Source of the DNA: Deltaproteobacteria bacterium
GTDB lineage: Bacteria; Myxococcota_A; Polyangia; Polyangiales; Polyangiaceae
DNA length: 44,419 bases
Assembly: GCA_016875405.1 (NCBI GenBank)
Contig: VGRJ01000028.1
Location: 1-44,419, forward strand
Reading direction: 5' to 3'
Position 1 is the stretch's first letter. The number at the start of each line of letters is the position of its first letter. Below, piece after piece: positions 16,039 through 26,632 of this stretch. Position numbers and translations under genes: made by a program. Below the pieces are notes generated by a model. It saw nothing but the letters and a program-made list of their open reading frames with translations. It had not been told where the DNA came from and ran no database searches.

Positions 16039-16731
16039 TCAGCCCTCGTAGTCGGACGGCGCGTACGAGCGCTTCGCGTAGGGGTCGTCCACCTGCTTCG
16101 CGATCACCGTCTCGAGCGCGATGTCGAGCACCTCGAGGCGCGTCGACGGGAGCAGGTACTCATCCTCTGACACCGGCGGCAATTCGGCGAGCCGCATCGC
16201 GAGGGCCTCGCGGTCCTGGTCGCGGAGGTCGAAGCCGCTCCAGGGCTCGTCCTCGCCGTCGTCGCGCGCGAGCAGCGTGTAGGCGACTTCGATGGGGTGG
16301 AATGACAGCATGGCCGACTCGAACTCGAGCCGCCACGCCGTCGGATCGTCTCCGTCGATGCGCCACCAAGCGCGATGCTGCCGTCTCACGACCTCACCCA
16401 GGTACGCGCCCACCGCATGCGCCGTGAGGGGGAGCGCCTCGGGCCTATCATAGAGGGCTCGCCGCGACTCGACGACGTAATGGTCCACGAGTGAGAGCGT
16501 CTCGGGCGTGTAGTCGGGGGCGAGATTCGGCGACGGTTTGCCGGACAGCGTGCTCATCATCGTGGTGACGAATCGCACGCAGGCCTCGGCTAGCTCAAGG
16601 ACCGCGCTCGGCGGCTCTGGCAGCGGCGCGACTGGCCGCGAGAGCACGTCGTGCGTGGCGAGACCGGGGAAAGGATGGTGTCCGGGCTCGCCGCACTCAT
16701 CGCTGCCGTCTTGGTCGCGCTCGGGGCTCAC
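16039..16731 (-). CDS. Unknown protein coupled to sucD
   Basis: A 230-residue acidic soluble protein with no recognised domain. The N-terminal 40 residues are low in structure ([18 protein letters not shown]); from about residue 45 it is helical with conserved-looking Trp and Glu positions ([19 protein letters not shown]). The GTG start at 16731 overlaps the TGA of sucD by four bases, which supports this start and coupled translation. An internal ATG (residue 58) would remove the odd N-terminus and is an alternative. No link to succinyl-CoA chemistry can be read from the sequence. Confidence 0.7.
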   Translation of the reverse strand: MSPERDQDGSDECGEPGHHPFPGLATHDVLSRPVAPLPEPPSAVLELAEACVRFVTTMMSTLSGKPSPNLAPDYTPETLSLVDHYVVESRRALYDRPEALPLTAHAVGAYLGEVVRRQHRAWWRIDGDDPTAWRLEFESAMLSFHPIEVAYTLLARDDGEDEPWSGFDLRDQDREALAMRLAELPPVSEDEYLLPSTRLEVLDIALETVIAKQVDDPYAKRSYAPSDYEG

Positions 16732-17618
16732 TTGAGGAGGCTCGCGAGCGTCTTGCCCATATCCGACGGGGTAGGCGCGAGCGCGATTCCGGCTTCGCGC
16801 ATCGCGGCTTGCTTCGCCGCGGCCGTGCCCTTGCCTCCCGCGATGATCGCGCCCGCGTGACCCATGCGCTTGCCGGGCGGCGCGGTCGTTCCCGCGATGA
16901 AGCCGGCCACCGGTTTCTTCATGTTCGCCTGGATCCAGGCTGCCGCGTCCTCTTCGGCGGTCCCGCCGATCTCGCCGATCATGATCACGGCTTCGGTGTC
17001 CGGGTCCTCGTTGAACAGCGACAGGACGTCGATGAAGTCGAGGCCCTTCACGGGGTCACCGCCGATGCCGACGCAGGTCGATTGACCGATGCCAAGCGCC
17101 GTGAGCTGTCCGACGGCCTCGTAGGTCAGCGTGCCGGAGCGCGACACGACGCCGACGCGGCCGGGCTTGTGGATGGCGCCGGGCATGATGCCGATCTTCG
17201 TCTCCCCGGGGGTGATGACGCCGGGGCAGTTGGGTCCGACGAGGCGGGTCTTCTTGCCCTCGAGGTACGCGCGCGCCTTCACCATGTCGAGGACCGGGAT
17301 CCCCTCGGTGATGCAGATGCAGAGCTCGATCCCCGCGTCGACCGCCTCGCAGATCGCATCGGCCGCGAACGGCGGGGGCACGAAGATGCAGGTGACGTTC
17401 GCGCCGGTCGCGGCGACCGCGTCGGCCACGGTGTCGAACATCGGGACGGGCGTCTTGCCGGGGAGCTCGGGGTCGAACGTCTCGCCGGCGCGGCCGGGGA
17501 CGATGCCACCGACGACCTGCGTGCCGTAGGCGATGCAGCCCTTCGCGTGCTTTGAGCCGAACGAGCCGGTGATGCCCTGGAAGATGACCTTGGAGTGCTT
17601 GTTGACGAGGATGCTCAT
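16728..17618 (-). CDS. sucD: Succinate-CoA ligase, alpha subunit
   Basis: A 296-residue cytoplasmic TCA-cycle enzyme subunit. It forms succinyl-CoA synthetase with SucC and carries the phosphohistidine intermediate, His254 in MGHAGAII. The CoA-binding N-terminal part has [20 protein letters not shown] and [11 protein letters not shown]; the ligase part has [12 protein letters not shown] and GIGGDPVKG. Length is standard (about 290). It begins 4 bp after the sucC stop, in the usual sucC-sucD order, and its stop overlaps the start of an unknown gene. Confidence 0.97.
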   Translation of the reverse strand: MSILVNKHSKVIFQGITGSFGSKHAKGCIAYGTQVVGGIVPGRAGETFDPELPGKTPVPMFDTVADAVAATGANVTCIFVPPPFAADAICEAVDAGIELCICITEGIPVLDMVKARAYLEGKKTRLVGPNCPGVITPGETKIGIMPGAIHKPGRVGVVSRSGTLTYEAVGQLTALGIGQSTCVGIGGDPVKGLDFIDVLSLFNEDPDTEAVIMIGEIGGTAEEDAAAWIQANMKKPVAGFIAGTTAPPGKRMGHAGAIIAGGKGTAAAKQAAMREAGIALAPTPSDMGKTLASLLK

Positions 17619-17622
17619 GTTC

Positions 17623-18801
<1,179 letters not shown>

Positions 18802-18905
18802 GAGGGGACGCGACTTACCACACCGCCGGGGTCGCGGCGAGCCTCGCTGCGCGGTGATCCGTCGTGCTCCTGACCCTCGGGGTGGGCGAGCGATCGAGGC
18901 CGCGC

Positions 18906-20165
18906 TCAGCCGTCGATGCCGCGCTCGCGCGTGACGTCCGCTCCGAGCGCGCCGAGCTTCTCTTCCATGCGCTCGTAGCCGCGATCGAGGTGGTAGACGC
19001 GTCGCACGAGCGTCTCGCCTTCGGCGACGAGCCCTGCGATGACGAGGGACGCGCTCGCCCGGAGGTCGGTCGCCATCACCTCGGTCCCGTCGAGGCGCGC
19101 CGTGTGCTTCACGAAGGCGGTGTGCCCCTGCACCTCGATGTCCGCCCCCATCCGCGCGAGCTCGGGGACGTGCATGAAGCGATTCTCGAAGACCGTCTCG
19201 CTGATGCGCGAGGTCCCCTCGGCCATGCACATGAGCACCATGAACTGCGCCTGCATGTCGGTCGGGAAGCCGGGGTGCGGCGACGTCGTCACGTCGACCG
19301 ACCGGAGTCGCCCGTGGCGCAACACGCGCACGCCGCTGCCATCGGGCTCGAGCGTGACGCCTGAGGCGCGGAGCTTCGCGAGGAGCGCTTCGAGGTCGTC
19401 GACCGGGACGTTCTCGACGAGCACGTCGCCGCCCGCGGCCGCGGCCGCGACCAGGTACGTCCCGGCCTCGATGCGATCGGGGATGATCGCGTGATCGAAC
19501 GGGGCGAGCTCGTCCTGCCCCTCGATCTCGATCACGGGCGTACCCGCGCCGCGGATCTTCGCGCCCATCTTGTTCAAGACTCGCGCGAGCTCGATCACCT
19601 CGGGCTCCCGCGCGCAGTTGACGAGCGTCGTCCGGCCCTTCGCGAGCGCCCCCGCCATCAAGAGGTTTTCGGTGCCGGTGACGGTCGGCATGTCGAACAC
19701 CACCTCGGCGCCGCGAAGGCGCGAGGCCTCCGCGAGGACGTAGCCGTGGTCGGTGCGGATCGTCGCGCCGAGGGCCTCGAGGCCCTTCAGGTGCTGGTCG
19801 ACCGGGCGCGAGCCGATCTGACAGCCGCCGGGGAGTGACACCTTCGCGCGGCCGTAGCGGGCGAGAAGCGGACCCAGGACGAGCACGCTCGCGCGCATCT
19901 GCTTTACGAGCTCGTAGGGCGCCTCGGGCGTCACGTCGTTCGGCTTCACGCGGACCGTTGGGGGCGCGCACGCCACGCTGCAGCCCATCGTCTCGAGGAG
20001 CTGGCCCGTCGTGCCGATGTCGCGCAGGTCGGGCACGTTGCGCACGAGGCTCTCGCCGTCCGAGAGCAGCGTCGCGCAGAGGATCGGCAACGCGGCGTTC
20101 TTCGAGCCGCTGACCCGGACGCGACCCGAGAGCGCTCTGCCCCCGCGAATACGGATTCCGTCCAT
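18906..20165 (-). CDS. murA: UDP-N-acetylglucosamine 1-carboxyvinyltransferase
   Basis: A 419-residue enzyme for the first committed step of peptidoglycan synthesis: enolpyruvyl transfer from PEP to UDP-GlcNAc in the cytoplasm. Family marks are [18 protein letters not shown] near the N-terminus (Lys and Asn of the active site) and the [12 protein letters not shown] loop, in which the catalytic Cys falls at residue 115, the canonical number. It therefore keeps the fosfomycin target Cys. [22 protein letters not shown] and [12 protein letters not shown] are also present. It diverges from the outer-membrane protein gene at 20229, with 63 bp between starts. Confidence 0.97.
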   Translation of the reverse strand: MDGIRIRGGRALSGRVRVSGSKNAALPILCATLLSDGESLVRNVPDLRDIGTTGQLLETMGCSVACAPPTVRVKPNDVTPEAPYELVKQMRASVLVLGPLLARYGRAKVSLPGGCQIGSRPVDQHLKGLEALGATIRTDHGYVLAEASRLRGAEVVFDMPTVTGTENLLMAGALAKGRTTLVNCAREPEVIELARVLNKMGAKIRGAGTPVIEIEGQDELAPFDHAIIPDRIEAGTYLVAAAAAGGDVLVENVPVDDLEALLAKLRASGVTLEPDGSGVRVLRHGRLRSVDVTTSPHPGFPTDMQAQFMVLMCMAEGTSRISETVFENRFMHVPELARMGADIEVQGHTAFVKHTARLDGTEVMATDLRASASLVIAGLVAEGETLVRRVYHLDRGYERMEEKLGALGADVTRERGIDG

Positions 20166-20228
20166 GGGCTCCGCCTTACCACCTCCTGCTTGGCGCGTGG
20201 TGACGCTTCGCATAGCCTCGACCCACCC

Positions 20229-22034
20229 ATGCGAACTCGGTCGCTCGTCGCTCGCCTCGCCGCTCTGTCGTGTGTCCTCGTCGCTGGCGAGGCCACGGCC
20301 TCCGACCCGGTTCCGTCGCTCGACCTGCGCGGCTTCGCCCCGCCCACCGATCCCGTCGGAGGCCTTCGCTACGAGCCCGCGACGGTGCCCTCGCACCTCG
20401 ATTTCAATGCCGGTGTTTGGCTGAGCTACGCGCACCGGACCATCGCGCTCTACGGCGGCAACGAGCTGCGCTTCCGCGTCCTCGACCACCAGCTGACGGG
20501 CGACGTGGTCGCCAACGTCGGCCTGTTCAACCGCCTCTCCCTCGGCGTCGCGGTCCCCATGGCGTTCTATCAATCGGGCGACGCGGCGGCCCCGGGGAGC
20601 GCGGTGCCGTTCGGCGTACTCGGCGCGTACTCCCTGCCGGCGCAGGCGATCGGCGACGTCGGCCTCGTGGCGAAGGTGCTGCTCGTGCGACCGACCCTCG
20701 GCGACCCGAGCACCCCGACGGCCGGCTTCTCGCTCGCGCTGCTCGAGCGGGTGACCCTCCCGAGCGGCGCTCCGGGCTCGTTCCTCGGCGAAGGTCACGT
20801 CACCAGCGAGACGCGCGTCCTCGCGAGCTACGACATTCTCGCGCTCTCGGTGCACGGCACGGTGGGCGCGAAGCTGCGAGCCGAGCAGGAGAGCTTCGCG
20901 TGCGCGTCGACCGTGGGCGAGTGTCCGACGCGCTTCGGCCATGAGCTTCCGTACGGCCTCGCCATCGCGGTACGCCCGCAGGCCTTCGGCCTCGACCGGG
21001 ACGGCCACTGGCAGTGGTTCGTCGAGACCTACGGTCGCCTCCCGCTCTATCCGAGCGCCCCCTTCACCAACGCGGCGCTCTCTCAGACCCAGGTCGGCGC
21101 CGGCGCGCGCTACACGTTCGACAGCGATCTCTCGCTCCTCGCGGGGGTCGACTTCGCCGCCGTAAGCGGCATCGGTTCGGCCCCCGTGCGCGGCACACTC
21201 GCCCTCGGCTGGGTCCCGCGCAAGCACGACGGGGATGACGACGGCGTCCTCGATCGCGTCGACGAGTGCCCCGAGTTCAAGGAGGATCTCGACGGCTTCG
21301 AGGACGCGGACGGCTGCCCCGACATCGACAACGACGAGGACGGCGTCAAGGACGCGCTCGATCGCTGCGACGGTCAAGACGAAGACGAGGACGGCTTCCA
21401 GGACGACGACGGGTGCCCCGATCCCGACAACGATGGCGACGGCATCCTTGACGTCGAGGATCACTGCCCGCTCGTCGCCGGGATCCCGAGCCAGGACCCG
21501 CTCGAGCGTGGCTGCCCGGATCCCGATCCGGACAAGGACGGCGTGAAGGGCGCGGCCGATCGCTGCTTCGAGATCGCCGAGGACCGCGACGGTTTCCAAG
21601 ACGACGACGGCTGCCCCGACCCGGACAACGACGGCGACGGCGTCGCCGATGCGGACGACAAGTGCCGCGACGTCGCCGGGCTCGCCACCCCTGATCCCGC
21701 GACGAATGGCTGCCCCGATCGCGACACGGACGGTGTCCTCGATGGCGCCGACGCGTGTCCCGACGAGAAGGGCGTGACGAGCGAGGACCCCCAGAAAAAC
21801 GGTTGCGCCGAGGTCGTCGAAGAGCCCAAGGGCAAGAAGGGTCCGAAACCCGCCTCCGCCAAGGGGAGCAAGGGAGCCGCCGCGAAGCCAGCCGCGGACG
21901 CCGCACCCCAGGTCGTCGGTCCCAAGCCGGCCGCCGCCAAGCCCGCGGGGCCGAAGCCGCCCGCGAGACCTGCGGCAAAACCCGCGGCTGGGAAGCCCCC
22001 TGCGAAGCCTGCCGCCAAGCCCCTAAAGAAGTGA
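20229..22034 (+). CDS. Outer-membrane beta-barrel protein with thrombospondin type-3 repeats
   Basis: A 601-residue exported protein. A signal peptide (cleavage near TASDP) is followed by about 310 residues of alternating strands typical of an outer-membrane barrel (for example [34 protein letters not shown]). Residues about 335-528 hold calcium-binding TSP type-3 repeats with recurring DxDxDG and [14 protein letters not shown] units. Proteins of this design usually end in an OmpA peptidoglycan-binding domain, but here a 73-residue Pro-Ala-Lys-rich basic tail (529-601) takes its place. The ATG at 20229 starts the signal peptide. The end overlaps the convergent folK by 12 bp. Confidence 0.88.
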   Translation: MRTRSLVARLAALSCVLVAGEATASDPVPSLDLRGFAPPTDPVGGLRYEPATVPSHLDFNAGVWLSYAHRTIALYGGNELRFRVLDHQLTGDVVANVGLFNRLSLGVAVPMAFYQSGDAAAPGSAVPFGVLGAYSLPAQAIGDVGLVAKVLLVRPTLGDPSTPTAGFSLALLERVTLPSGAPGSFLGEGHVTSETRVLASYDILALSVHGTVGAKLRAEQESFACASTVGECPTRFGHELPYGLAIAVRPQAFGLDRDGHWQWFVETYGRLPLYPSAPFTNAALSQTQVGAGARYTFDSDLSLLAGVDFAAVSGIGSAPVRGTLALGWVPRKHDGDDDGVLDRVDECPEFKEDLDGFEDADGCPDIDNDEDGVKDALDRCDGQDEDEDGFQDDDGCPDPDNDGDGILDVEDHCPLVAGIPSQDPLERGCPDPDPDKDGVKGAADRCFEIAEDRDGFQDDDGCPDPDNDGDGVADADDKCRDVAGLATPDPATNGCPDRDTDGVLDGADACPDEKGVTSEDPQKNGCAEVVEEPKGKKGPKPASAKGSKGAAAKPAADAAPQVVGPKPAAAKPAGPKPPARPAAKPAAGKPPAKPAAKPLKK

Positions 22035-22553
22035 CGTCGCTTGCAGCGTCGCGACCCGCGCGAGCGCGACGCCCGCCGCGTCGAGCGATTTGAAACGCGT
22101 TCCATCGCGCGGATCGTGGGCCTCGGGGCAGACCTCGATCAGCGGCACCAGGGCGAAGGGCCGCTCGCGCAAGCGAGGGTGTGGCACCACCACCTCGGGC
22201 GCGTCGGAGGTCTCCGTCGAGCACCAGAGCACATCGACGTCGAGGGTGCGCGGACCCCAGCGGACCGGGTCGGGGCGCACTCGACCGAAGCGCCGCTCGA
22301 TCGTGAGGCCTTCGCGCATCAGGTCGACGAGCGGCCGCTCGGTCGCGACGAGCAGCACGGCGTTGAGGTAGGCGTCCTGAGGCGGTCCGCCGAACGGCGG
22401 CGTTTCGTAAACGGAGGAGCGCGCGAGGAGCTCGATTCCCTCTAGTTTTGCAATTGAATTCGAAGCGTTACGGAGGATCGCGAGGCGGTCTCCGAGGTTC
22501 GAGCCGAGGCCAAGGGCGACGAGGCGGCCGGGAATTCGACGTGGTGTCTTCAT
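22023..22553 (-). CDS. folK: 2-amino-4-hydroxy-6-hydroxymethyldihydropteridine diphosphokinase
   Basis: A 176-residue HPPK, the folate-pathway enzyme that transfers pyrophosphate from ATP to hydroxymethyldihydropterin. Motifs: LGLGSNLGDR near the start, SSVYETPPFGGPPQDAYLNA (substrate binding), RWGPRTLDVDVLW (catalytic Arg and metal Asp pair) and VVPHPRLRERPFALVPL. Length is normal. Its ATG is in direct head-to-head contact with the earliest possible start of the M15 peptidase gene. No other folate gene is nearby. Confidence 0.95.
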   Translation of the reverse strand: MKTPRRIPGRLVALGLGSNLGDRLAILRNASNSIAKLEGIELLARSSVYETPPFGGPPQDAYLNAVLLVATERPLVDLMREGLTIERRFGRVRPDPVRWGPRTLDVDVLWCSTETSDAPEVVVPHPRLRERPFALVPLIEVCPEAHDPRDGTRFKSLDAAGVALARVATLQATSLL

Positions 22554-22587
22554 GCGTGGTAAGGACCGACGCCTCCCAGGATCCCTC

Positions 22588-23520
22588 GTGCGGTTCAAGA
22601 AGACCATAGCGACCGTCGTCGTGGCCATCGGTACCGCCCTCGTCGGGACCCAGTGGTACGGCTGCACGCCGCGACGGCCGCTCGACGAGCTCGCGCGTCT
22701 GACCGACCGCCTCCCGCACGTCGCACCGTCTGCGCTGCCGAGCCTGCCCGAGCTCCCCGCGTCGGCCGATCCGACGGCCATGGTCGCGGTCCCCGCCGCC
22801 CCGACGGCCATGCCCTCGGCATCGCCGACCACTGCCCCAAGCGAGCCCGCGCCTGCCGCGTCGTTGACGGTCGCCGAGGTGCTCGATCGCTCGGCCTGCT
22901 CGACGGAGGTGGTGAAGGGCCTGTCGGAGCAGATCATCGCCGAGGAGGGCTGCTTGCGACCGAGCGCCTTTCAGCGACTCCCCGACAAGCTCGCCGCCAC
23001 GACGATCGAGGACGTGGTGTTCCCGTACCTCGCGGCGCCGGCTCACGAGGCGCTCGTCGCGGCGATCGAGAGCGCGCGGGGCGAGCCGATCAAGCTCAAC
23101 TCGATGCTGCGGACCATCGCGCAGCAGTACCTGCTTTTTCACTGGTATAAGCGCGGCCGATGCCACATCAAGCTCGCCGCGAGCCCCGGCAGCAGCAACC
23201 ACCAGAGCGGGCTCGCCATCGACATTCAGCAGCCTGGTCGCTGGAAGAACCGGCTCTCGCGCTTCGGGTTTCGATGGATGGGCGCGAAGGACAAGTGGCA
23301 CTTCGACTTCGTCGGCCGCGACGCGAAGGAGAAGGCTGCCGTCAAGCGCCTCTCGGAGGTGCACGCGGGGCTCGACGTTCGCGCGTTTCAGCGCCTGTGG
23401 AACAAGAACTACCCAGACGAGTCGGTCGGCGAGTCGGGCAGCTTCGACGAGCGGACCGAGAGCGCGCTGCGCCGCGCGCCGGTCGGCGGCTTCCCGCAGC
23501 CCATCACCTGCGCGAAGTGA
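22588..23520 (+). CDS. M15-family (VanY/DacB-like) peptidase, membrane anchored
   Basis: A 310-residue protein with an N-terminal hydrophobic anchor (ATVVVAIGTALVG), a Pro/Ala-rich linker to about residue 90, and a D-Ala-D-Ala carboxypeptidase-like domain. The zinc site is visible as SSNHQSGLAIDI (His and Asp of HxxGxAxD) and KWHFDF (family form WHxE/D). A peptidoglycan-binding-like ending follows (FQRLWNKNYP). It likely trims or remodels cell-wall peptides outside the membrane. GTG 22588 is preferred because AGGA precedes it; ATG 22552 is in frame but would overlap the folK start codon head to head, leaving no promoter room. Confidence 0.85.
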   Translation: MRFKKTIATVVVAIGTALVGTQWYGCTPRRPLDELARLTDRLPHVAPSALPSLPELPASADPTAMVAVPAAPTAMPSASPTTAPSEPAPAASLTVAEVLDRSACSTEVVKGLSEQIIAEEGCLRPSAFQRLPDKLAATTIEDVVFPYLAAPAHEALVAAIESARGEPIKLNSMLRTIAQQYLLFHWYKRGRCHIKLAASPGSSNHQSGLAIDIQQPGRWKNRLSRFGFRWMGAKDKWHFDFVGRDAKEKAAVKRLSEVHAGLDVRAFQRLWNKNYPDESVGESGSFDERTESALRRAPVGGFPQPITCAK

Positions 23521-23566
23521 GCGCCGGCTGGAGCCGCGGCCGATGATCGGCTAGGACTTTCGCGCG

Positions 23567-24970
23567 ATGAAGACTTACGACGCGATCGTGATCGGCGGCG
23601 GCCCGGGCGGCTACCCGTGCTCCATCAAGCTCGGACAGCTCGGCCTCAAGGTGGTGTGTGTCGAGAAGGAGAAGCCCGGTGGCGTTTGCCTCAACTGGGG
23701 CTGCATCCCCTCGAAGGCGCTCATTCAGGCGGCGAACACCTACGAGCGCACGAAGGACGGCGCGGCGATCGGCGTCAAGGTCTCGGGCATCGAGCTCGAT
23801 CCGAACGCGATGCAGGACTGGAAGGAAGGCATCGTCAAGAAGCTGAACGACGGCGTCCGCGGCCTCTTGAAGGGCAACGGCGCGGACTACCTCGAGGGCA
23901 CCGCGAAGCTCGTCTCGAAGGACACGGTCGAGGTCACGCTGAAGGACGGCTCGAAGGAGACCCTCAAGTCGACGAAGGGCATCGTGCTCGCCACCGGCGC
24001 ATCGACGGTCGAGATCCCCACCTTCAAGTTCGACGGCCAGCAGATCATCGGCGCCAAGGAGGCGGTCAACCTGCGCACAATCCCGAAGCGCCTGCTCGTC
24101 ATCGGCGGCGGCGTGATCGGCCTCGAGCTCGGCACCGTCTACCAGAAGCTCGGCTCGGAGCTGTTCGTCGCCGAGGCGCAGGCGAATTTGCTCGCCACGC
24201 ACGATCAGGACTGCGTGAAGCTCGTCGAGCGCAAGCTCGTGAAGCACGGTGCGAAGATCTTCAAGAAGGCTCTCGCGAAGGGCTACGAGAAGAACGCGGA
24301 CGGCTCGCTCAAGGTCACACTCGAGCAAGACGGCAAGGCGATCACGCTCGACGTCGACGTGGTCCTCGTGGCTGTCGGGATGCGGCCGAACAGCGCAAAC
24401 CTCGGCCTCGAGGCGGTCGGCGTGAAGGTCGAGCGCGGCTTCGTGCCGACCGACTCGCAGGGTCGCACGAACGTCGCCGGGATCTACGCGGTCGGAGACG
24501 TGAGCGGCGCGCCGCTGCTCGCGCACAAGGCGAGCAAGGAGGGCGAGGTGGTCGCCGAGGTGATCGCGGGGCACGCGGCCGCGAAGGACTGGGTCGCGAT
24601 CCCCGCGTCGACCTTCACCGATCCCGAGATCTCGAGCGTCGGCATCACCGAGGACGAGGCGAAGGCGAAGGGCCAGAAGGTGATCGTCGGCAAGTTCCCC
24701 TTCGCGGCGCTCGCGAAAGCGATGGCGATGCGCGAGACCGACGGCTTCGTCAAGGTGGTCGCGGACGCGGACTCCAAGCAAATCCTCGGGGTTCACATCG
24801 TCGGCCCAGAGGCGAGCGCGCTCATCAGCGAGGGCGCCCTCGCCATCGAGATGGCCGCCTTCGTCGACGATGTCATGCTGACCGTGCATCCGCACCCGAC
24901 CCTCGGCGAGGCCTTCATGGAGGCCGCCGCCGCGTCCGTTGGGCAAGCGGTTCACATCGTCAACCGCTGA
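23567..24970 (+). CDS. lpdA: Dihydrolipoyl dehydrogenase
   Basis: A 467-residue FAD flavoprotein, standard E3 length. It reoxidises dihydrolipoamide of 2-oxoacid dehydrogenase complexes with NAD. Seen: the FAD-binding IGGGPGGYPC, the redox-active disulfide GGVCLNWGCIPSK (Cys41, Cys46), the NAD-binding VIGGGVIGLELG, a second FAD motif GIYAVGDVSG, and the C-terminal HPHPTLGEAFMEA with the His-Glu pair. The other complex subunits are not in the window. The opposite strand carries a long open frame that is a codon-bias shadow. malQ follows after 33 bp and may be co-transcribed. Confidence 0.96.
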   Translation: MKTYDAIVIGGGPGGYPCSIKLGQLGLKVVCVEKEKPGGVCLNWGCIPSKALIQAANTYERTKDGAAIGVKVSGIELDPNAMQDWKEGIVKKLNDGVRGLLKGNGADYLEGTAKLVSKDTVEVTLKDGSKETLKSTKGIVLATGASTVEIPTFKFDGQQIIGAKEAVNLRTIPKRLLVIGGGVIGLELGTVYQKLGSELFVAEAQANLLATHDQDCVKLVERKLVKHGAKIFKKALAKGYEKNADGSLKVTLEQDGKAITLDVDVVLVAVGMRPNSANLGLEAVGVKVERGFVPTDSQGRTNVAGIYAVGDVSGAPLLAHKASKEGEVVAEVIAGHAAAKDWVAIPASTFTDPEISSVGITEDEAKAKGQKVIVGKFPFAALAKAMAMRETDGFVKVVADADSKQILGVHIVGPEASALISEGALAIEMAAFVDDVMLTVHPHPTLGEAFMEAAAASVGQAVHIVNR

Positions 24971-25003
24971 GCGCCGTGAGGCGACTGCCCCACGCTCGAC
25001 GCC

Positions 25004-26611
25004 ATGTCCGCACCCTCGTCCCCTGCGCGCCGCAACGCCGGCGTCACCGTCCCGCTCTTCTCGCTGCGCTCCCCGCATTCGTGGGGGATCGGCGAGATCA
25101 CGGACCTCCCGGCGTTCGGTGCCTGGGTAGCAACCGCGGGGCTCGCGCTCGTGCAAATCCTGCCCCTCGGCGAGATGTCCGGGGGCGAGACGTCGCCGTA
25201 CTCGGCGCTCTCCGCCTTCGGGATCGACCCGCTCTACATCGGCATCGAGGCGGTACCCGAGCTCGCCGACGGCGCTGGGGCGGCAGCCTTGACGGGCGAT
25301 GATCGCGCGACGCTCGAGCGCGCGCGACGGGCGCATCGGATCGACTACGGCGCCGTGCGTTGGGTCAAGCGGCAGGCTCTCGGCCGCGCATTCGCGAGCT
25401 TCTGCGAGGGGGAGCTTGCGACCGACGGTCCCCGCGCCGTCGCCTTTCGAGCCTTCGTCGCGGCCGAAGTGGCGTGGCTCCCGGATTACGCGCTCTTCCG
25501 CGCGCTGAAGGACCGGCATGGCGGGGCCGCCTGGTGGGACTGGCCGAGCTCCCTCGCGCGTCGCGACGAGGCTACGCTCGCGACGGCGCGCTCCGAGCTC
25601 GCGCGCTCGATCCTCGAGTACGAGTGGCTCCAATGGCTCGCGCACGAGCAGTGGGCGAAGGCCCGGGCCGAGCTCGCCGGGAGCGGCGTCGCGGTGATGG
25701 GGGATCTGCCCTTCATGGTCGCGCGCGACAGCGCCGATGTTTGGTCGAACCAGCGCGAGTTCGACAACGCCGTCGCGGTGGGCGTCCCGCCCGACGCCTT
25801 CGACGAGGACGGGCAGGACTGGGATCTCCCCGCGTACGACTGGTCGACGATGGCTGCCGGTGAGTTCGCGTGGCTACGTCGCCGCGCCGAGTACGCCGCG
25901 ACGCTCTACGATCGGTTCCGCGTCGACCACCTCGTCGGGTTCTATCGGACCTACTCGCGCCCCCGCGACGCGCGGCGCAACGAGCGCGGCAAGCTCGTCC
26001 AAGGGACCTTCTCGCCCGCCGTCGAGGCAGACCAGCTCTCGCACGGCGAGCGCGTCCTCGGTGCGATGACGGCAAGCGCCTCGGCGCGAGGTGGCTCGCT
26101 CATCGCTGAAGATCTCGGCACCGTCCCGCCCTTCGTACGAGCCTCGCTCGCGCGCCTCGCGGTGCCCGGCTACAAGGTGCTGATCTGGGAAAAGGACGGC
26201 GAGCACTTCCGCGATCCGGTCGCCTATCCCGAGGTGAGCGTCGCGTGCTTCGGCACGCACGACACCGCGCCCGTCTCGGCGTGGTGGGAGGGCCTCGCCG
26301 AGCACGAGCGTCGCGCGGTCGTCGAGCTCCCAGCGGTAGCGCCTCGCGCAGCAGAGCTTGGGCCACGCTACGACCTCGCCGTTCACGAGGCGCTCGCCTA
26401 CGCGCTCGCGGGCTCGGGGAGTGAGCTCGTCTTGTTCCTGGTGCAGGAGCTTCTCGGCTTCCGCGATCGCATCAACGTGCCCGGTACCGTGGGCGAGCAC
26501 AACTGGACGTTCCGACTTCCGGTCGACGTCGCGTCGCTCGCGCGGGATCCCTACGTCGCGGACCACCTCCGCATCGTGGCCGACGCCCTACGCCGCACCG
26601 GCCGAGCCTGA
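25004..26611 (+). CDS. malQ: 4-alpha-glucanotransferase (GH77)
   Basis: A 535-residue amylomaltase that transfers alpha-1,4-glucan segments in maltodextrin or glycogen metabolism. GH77 marks: SPHSWGIGEITDL and QILPLGEM at the N-terminus, YSALSAFGIDPLYI, DLPFMVARDSADVWSN, FRVDHLVGFYRTY with the nucleophile Asp, SLIAEDLGTVPPFVR with the acid/base Glu, and CFGTHDTAP with the third catalytic Asp. GVPPDAFDEDGQDWDLPAY is the 250s-loop region. Length is close to the short bacterial form (about 500). It converges on the RNase HII-like gene with 21 bp between stops. Confidence 0.95.
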   Translation: MSAPSSPARRNAGVTVPLFSLRSPHSWGIGEITDLPAFGAWVATAGLALVQILPLGEMSGGETSPYSALSAFGIDPLYIGIEAVPELADGAGAAALTGDDRATLERARRAHRIDYGAVRWVKRQALGRAFASFCEGELATDGPRAVAFRAFVAAEVAWLPDYALFRALKDRHGGAAWWDWPSSLARRDEATLATARSELARSILEYEWLQWLAHEQWAKARAELAGSGVAVMGDLPFMVARDSADVWSNQREFDNAVAVGVPPDAFDEDGQDWDLPAYDWSTMAAGEFAWLRRRAEYAATLYDRFRVDHLVGFYRTYSRPRDARRNERGKLVQGTFSPAVEADQLSHGERVLGAMTASASARGGSLIAEDLGTVPPFVRASLARLAVPGYKVLIWEKDGEHFRDPVAYPEVSVACFGTHDTAPVSAWWEGLAEHERRAVVELPAVAPRAAELGPRYDLAVHEALAYALAGSGSELVLFLVQELLGFRDRINVPGTVGEHNWTFRLPVDVASLARDPYVADHLRIVADALRRTGRA

Positions 26612-26632
26612 CCCGCGCGTCACGCAGCGCCG

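Noticed and set aside
18802-19971. Upstream extension of the sucC frame
   Set aside because: SucC starts canonically at 18801; the extension overlaps murA in another frame and is Arg/Asp-rich.
21226-21815. Periodic Asp/Gly-rich DNA repeats as a CRISPR-like or satellite array
   Set aside because: They encode thrombospondin type-3 calcium-binding repeats in a continuous reading frame; units vary in length and there are no spacers.
23504-25645. A 713-codon open frame antisense to lpdA and malQ
   Set aside because: It lies opposite two clear enzymes and its composition (runs of Arg, Asp, Leu, Val) is what GC-rich third positions produce on the other strand. No domain is visible.
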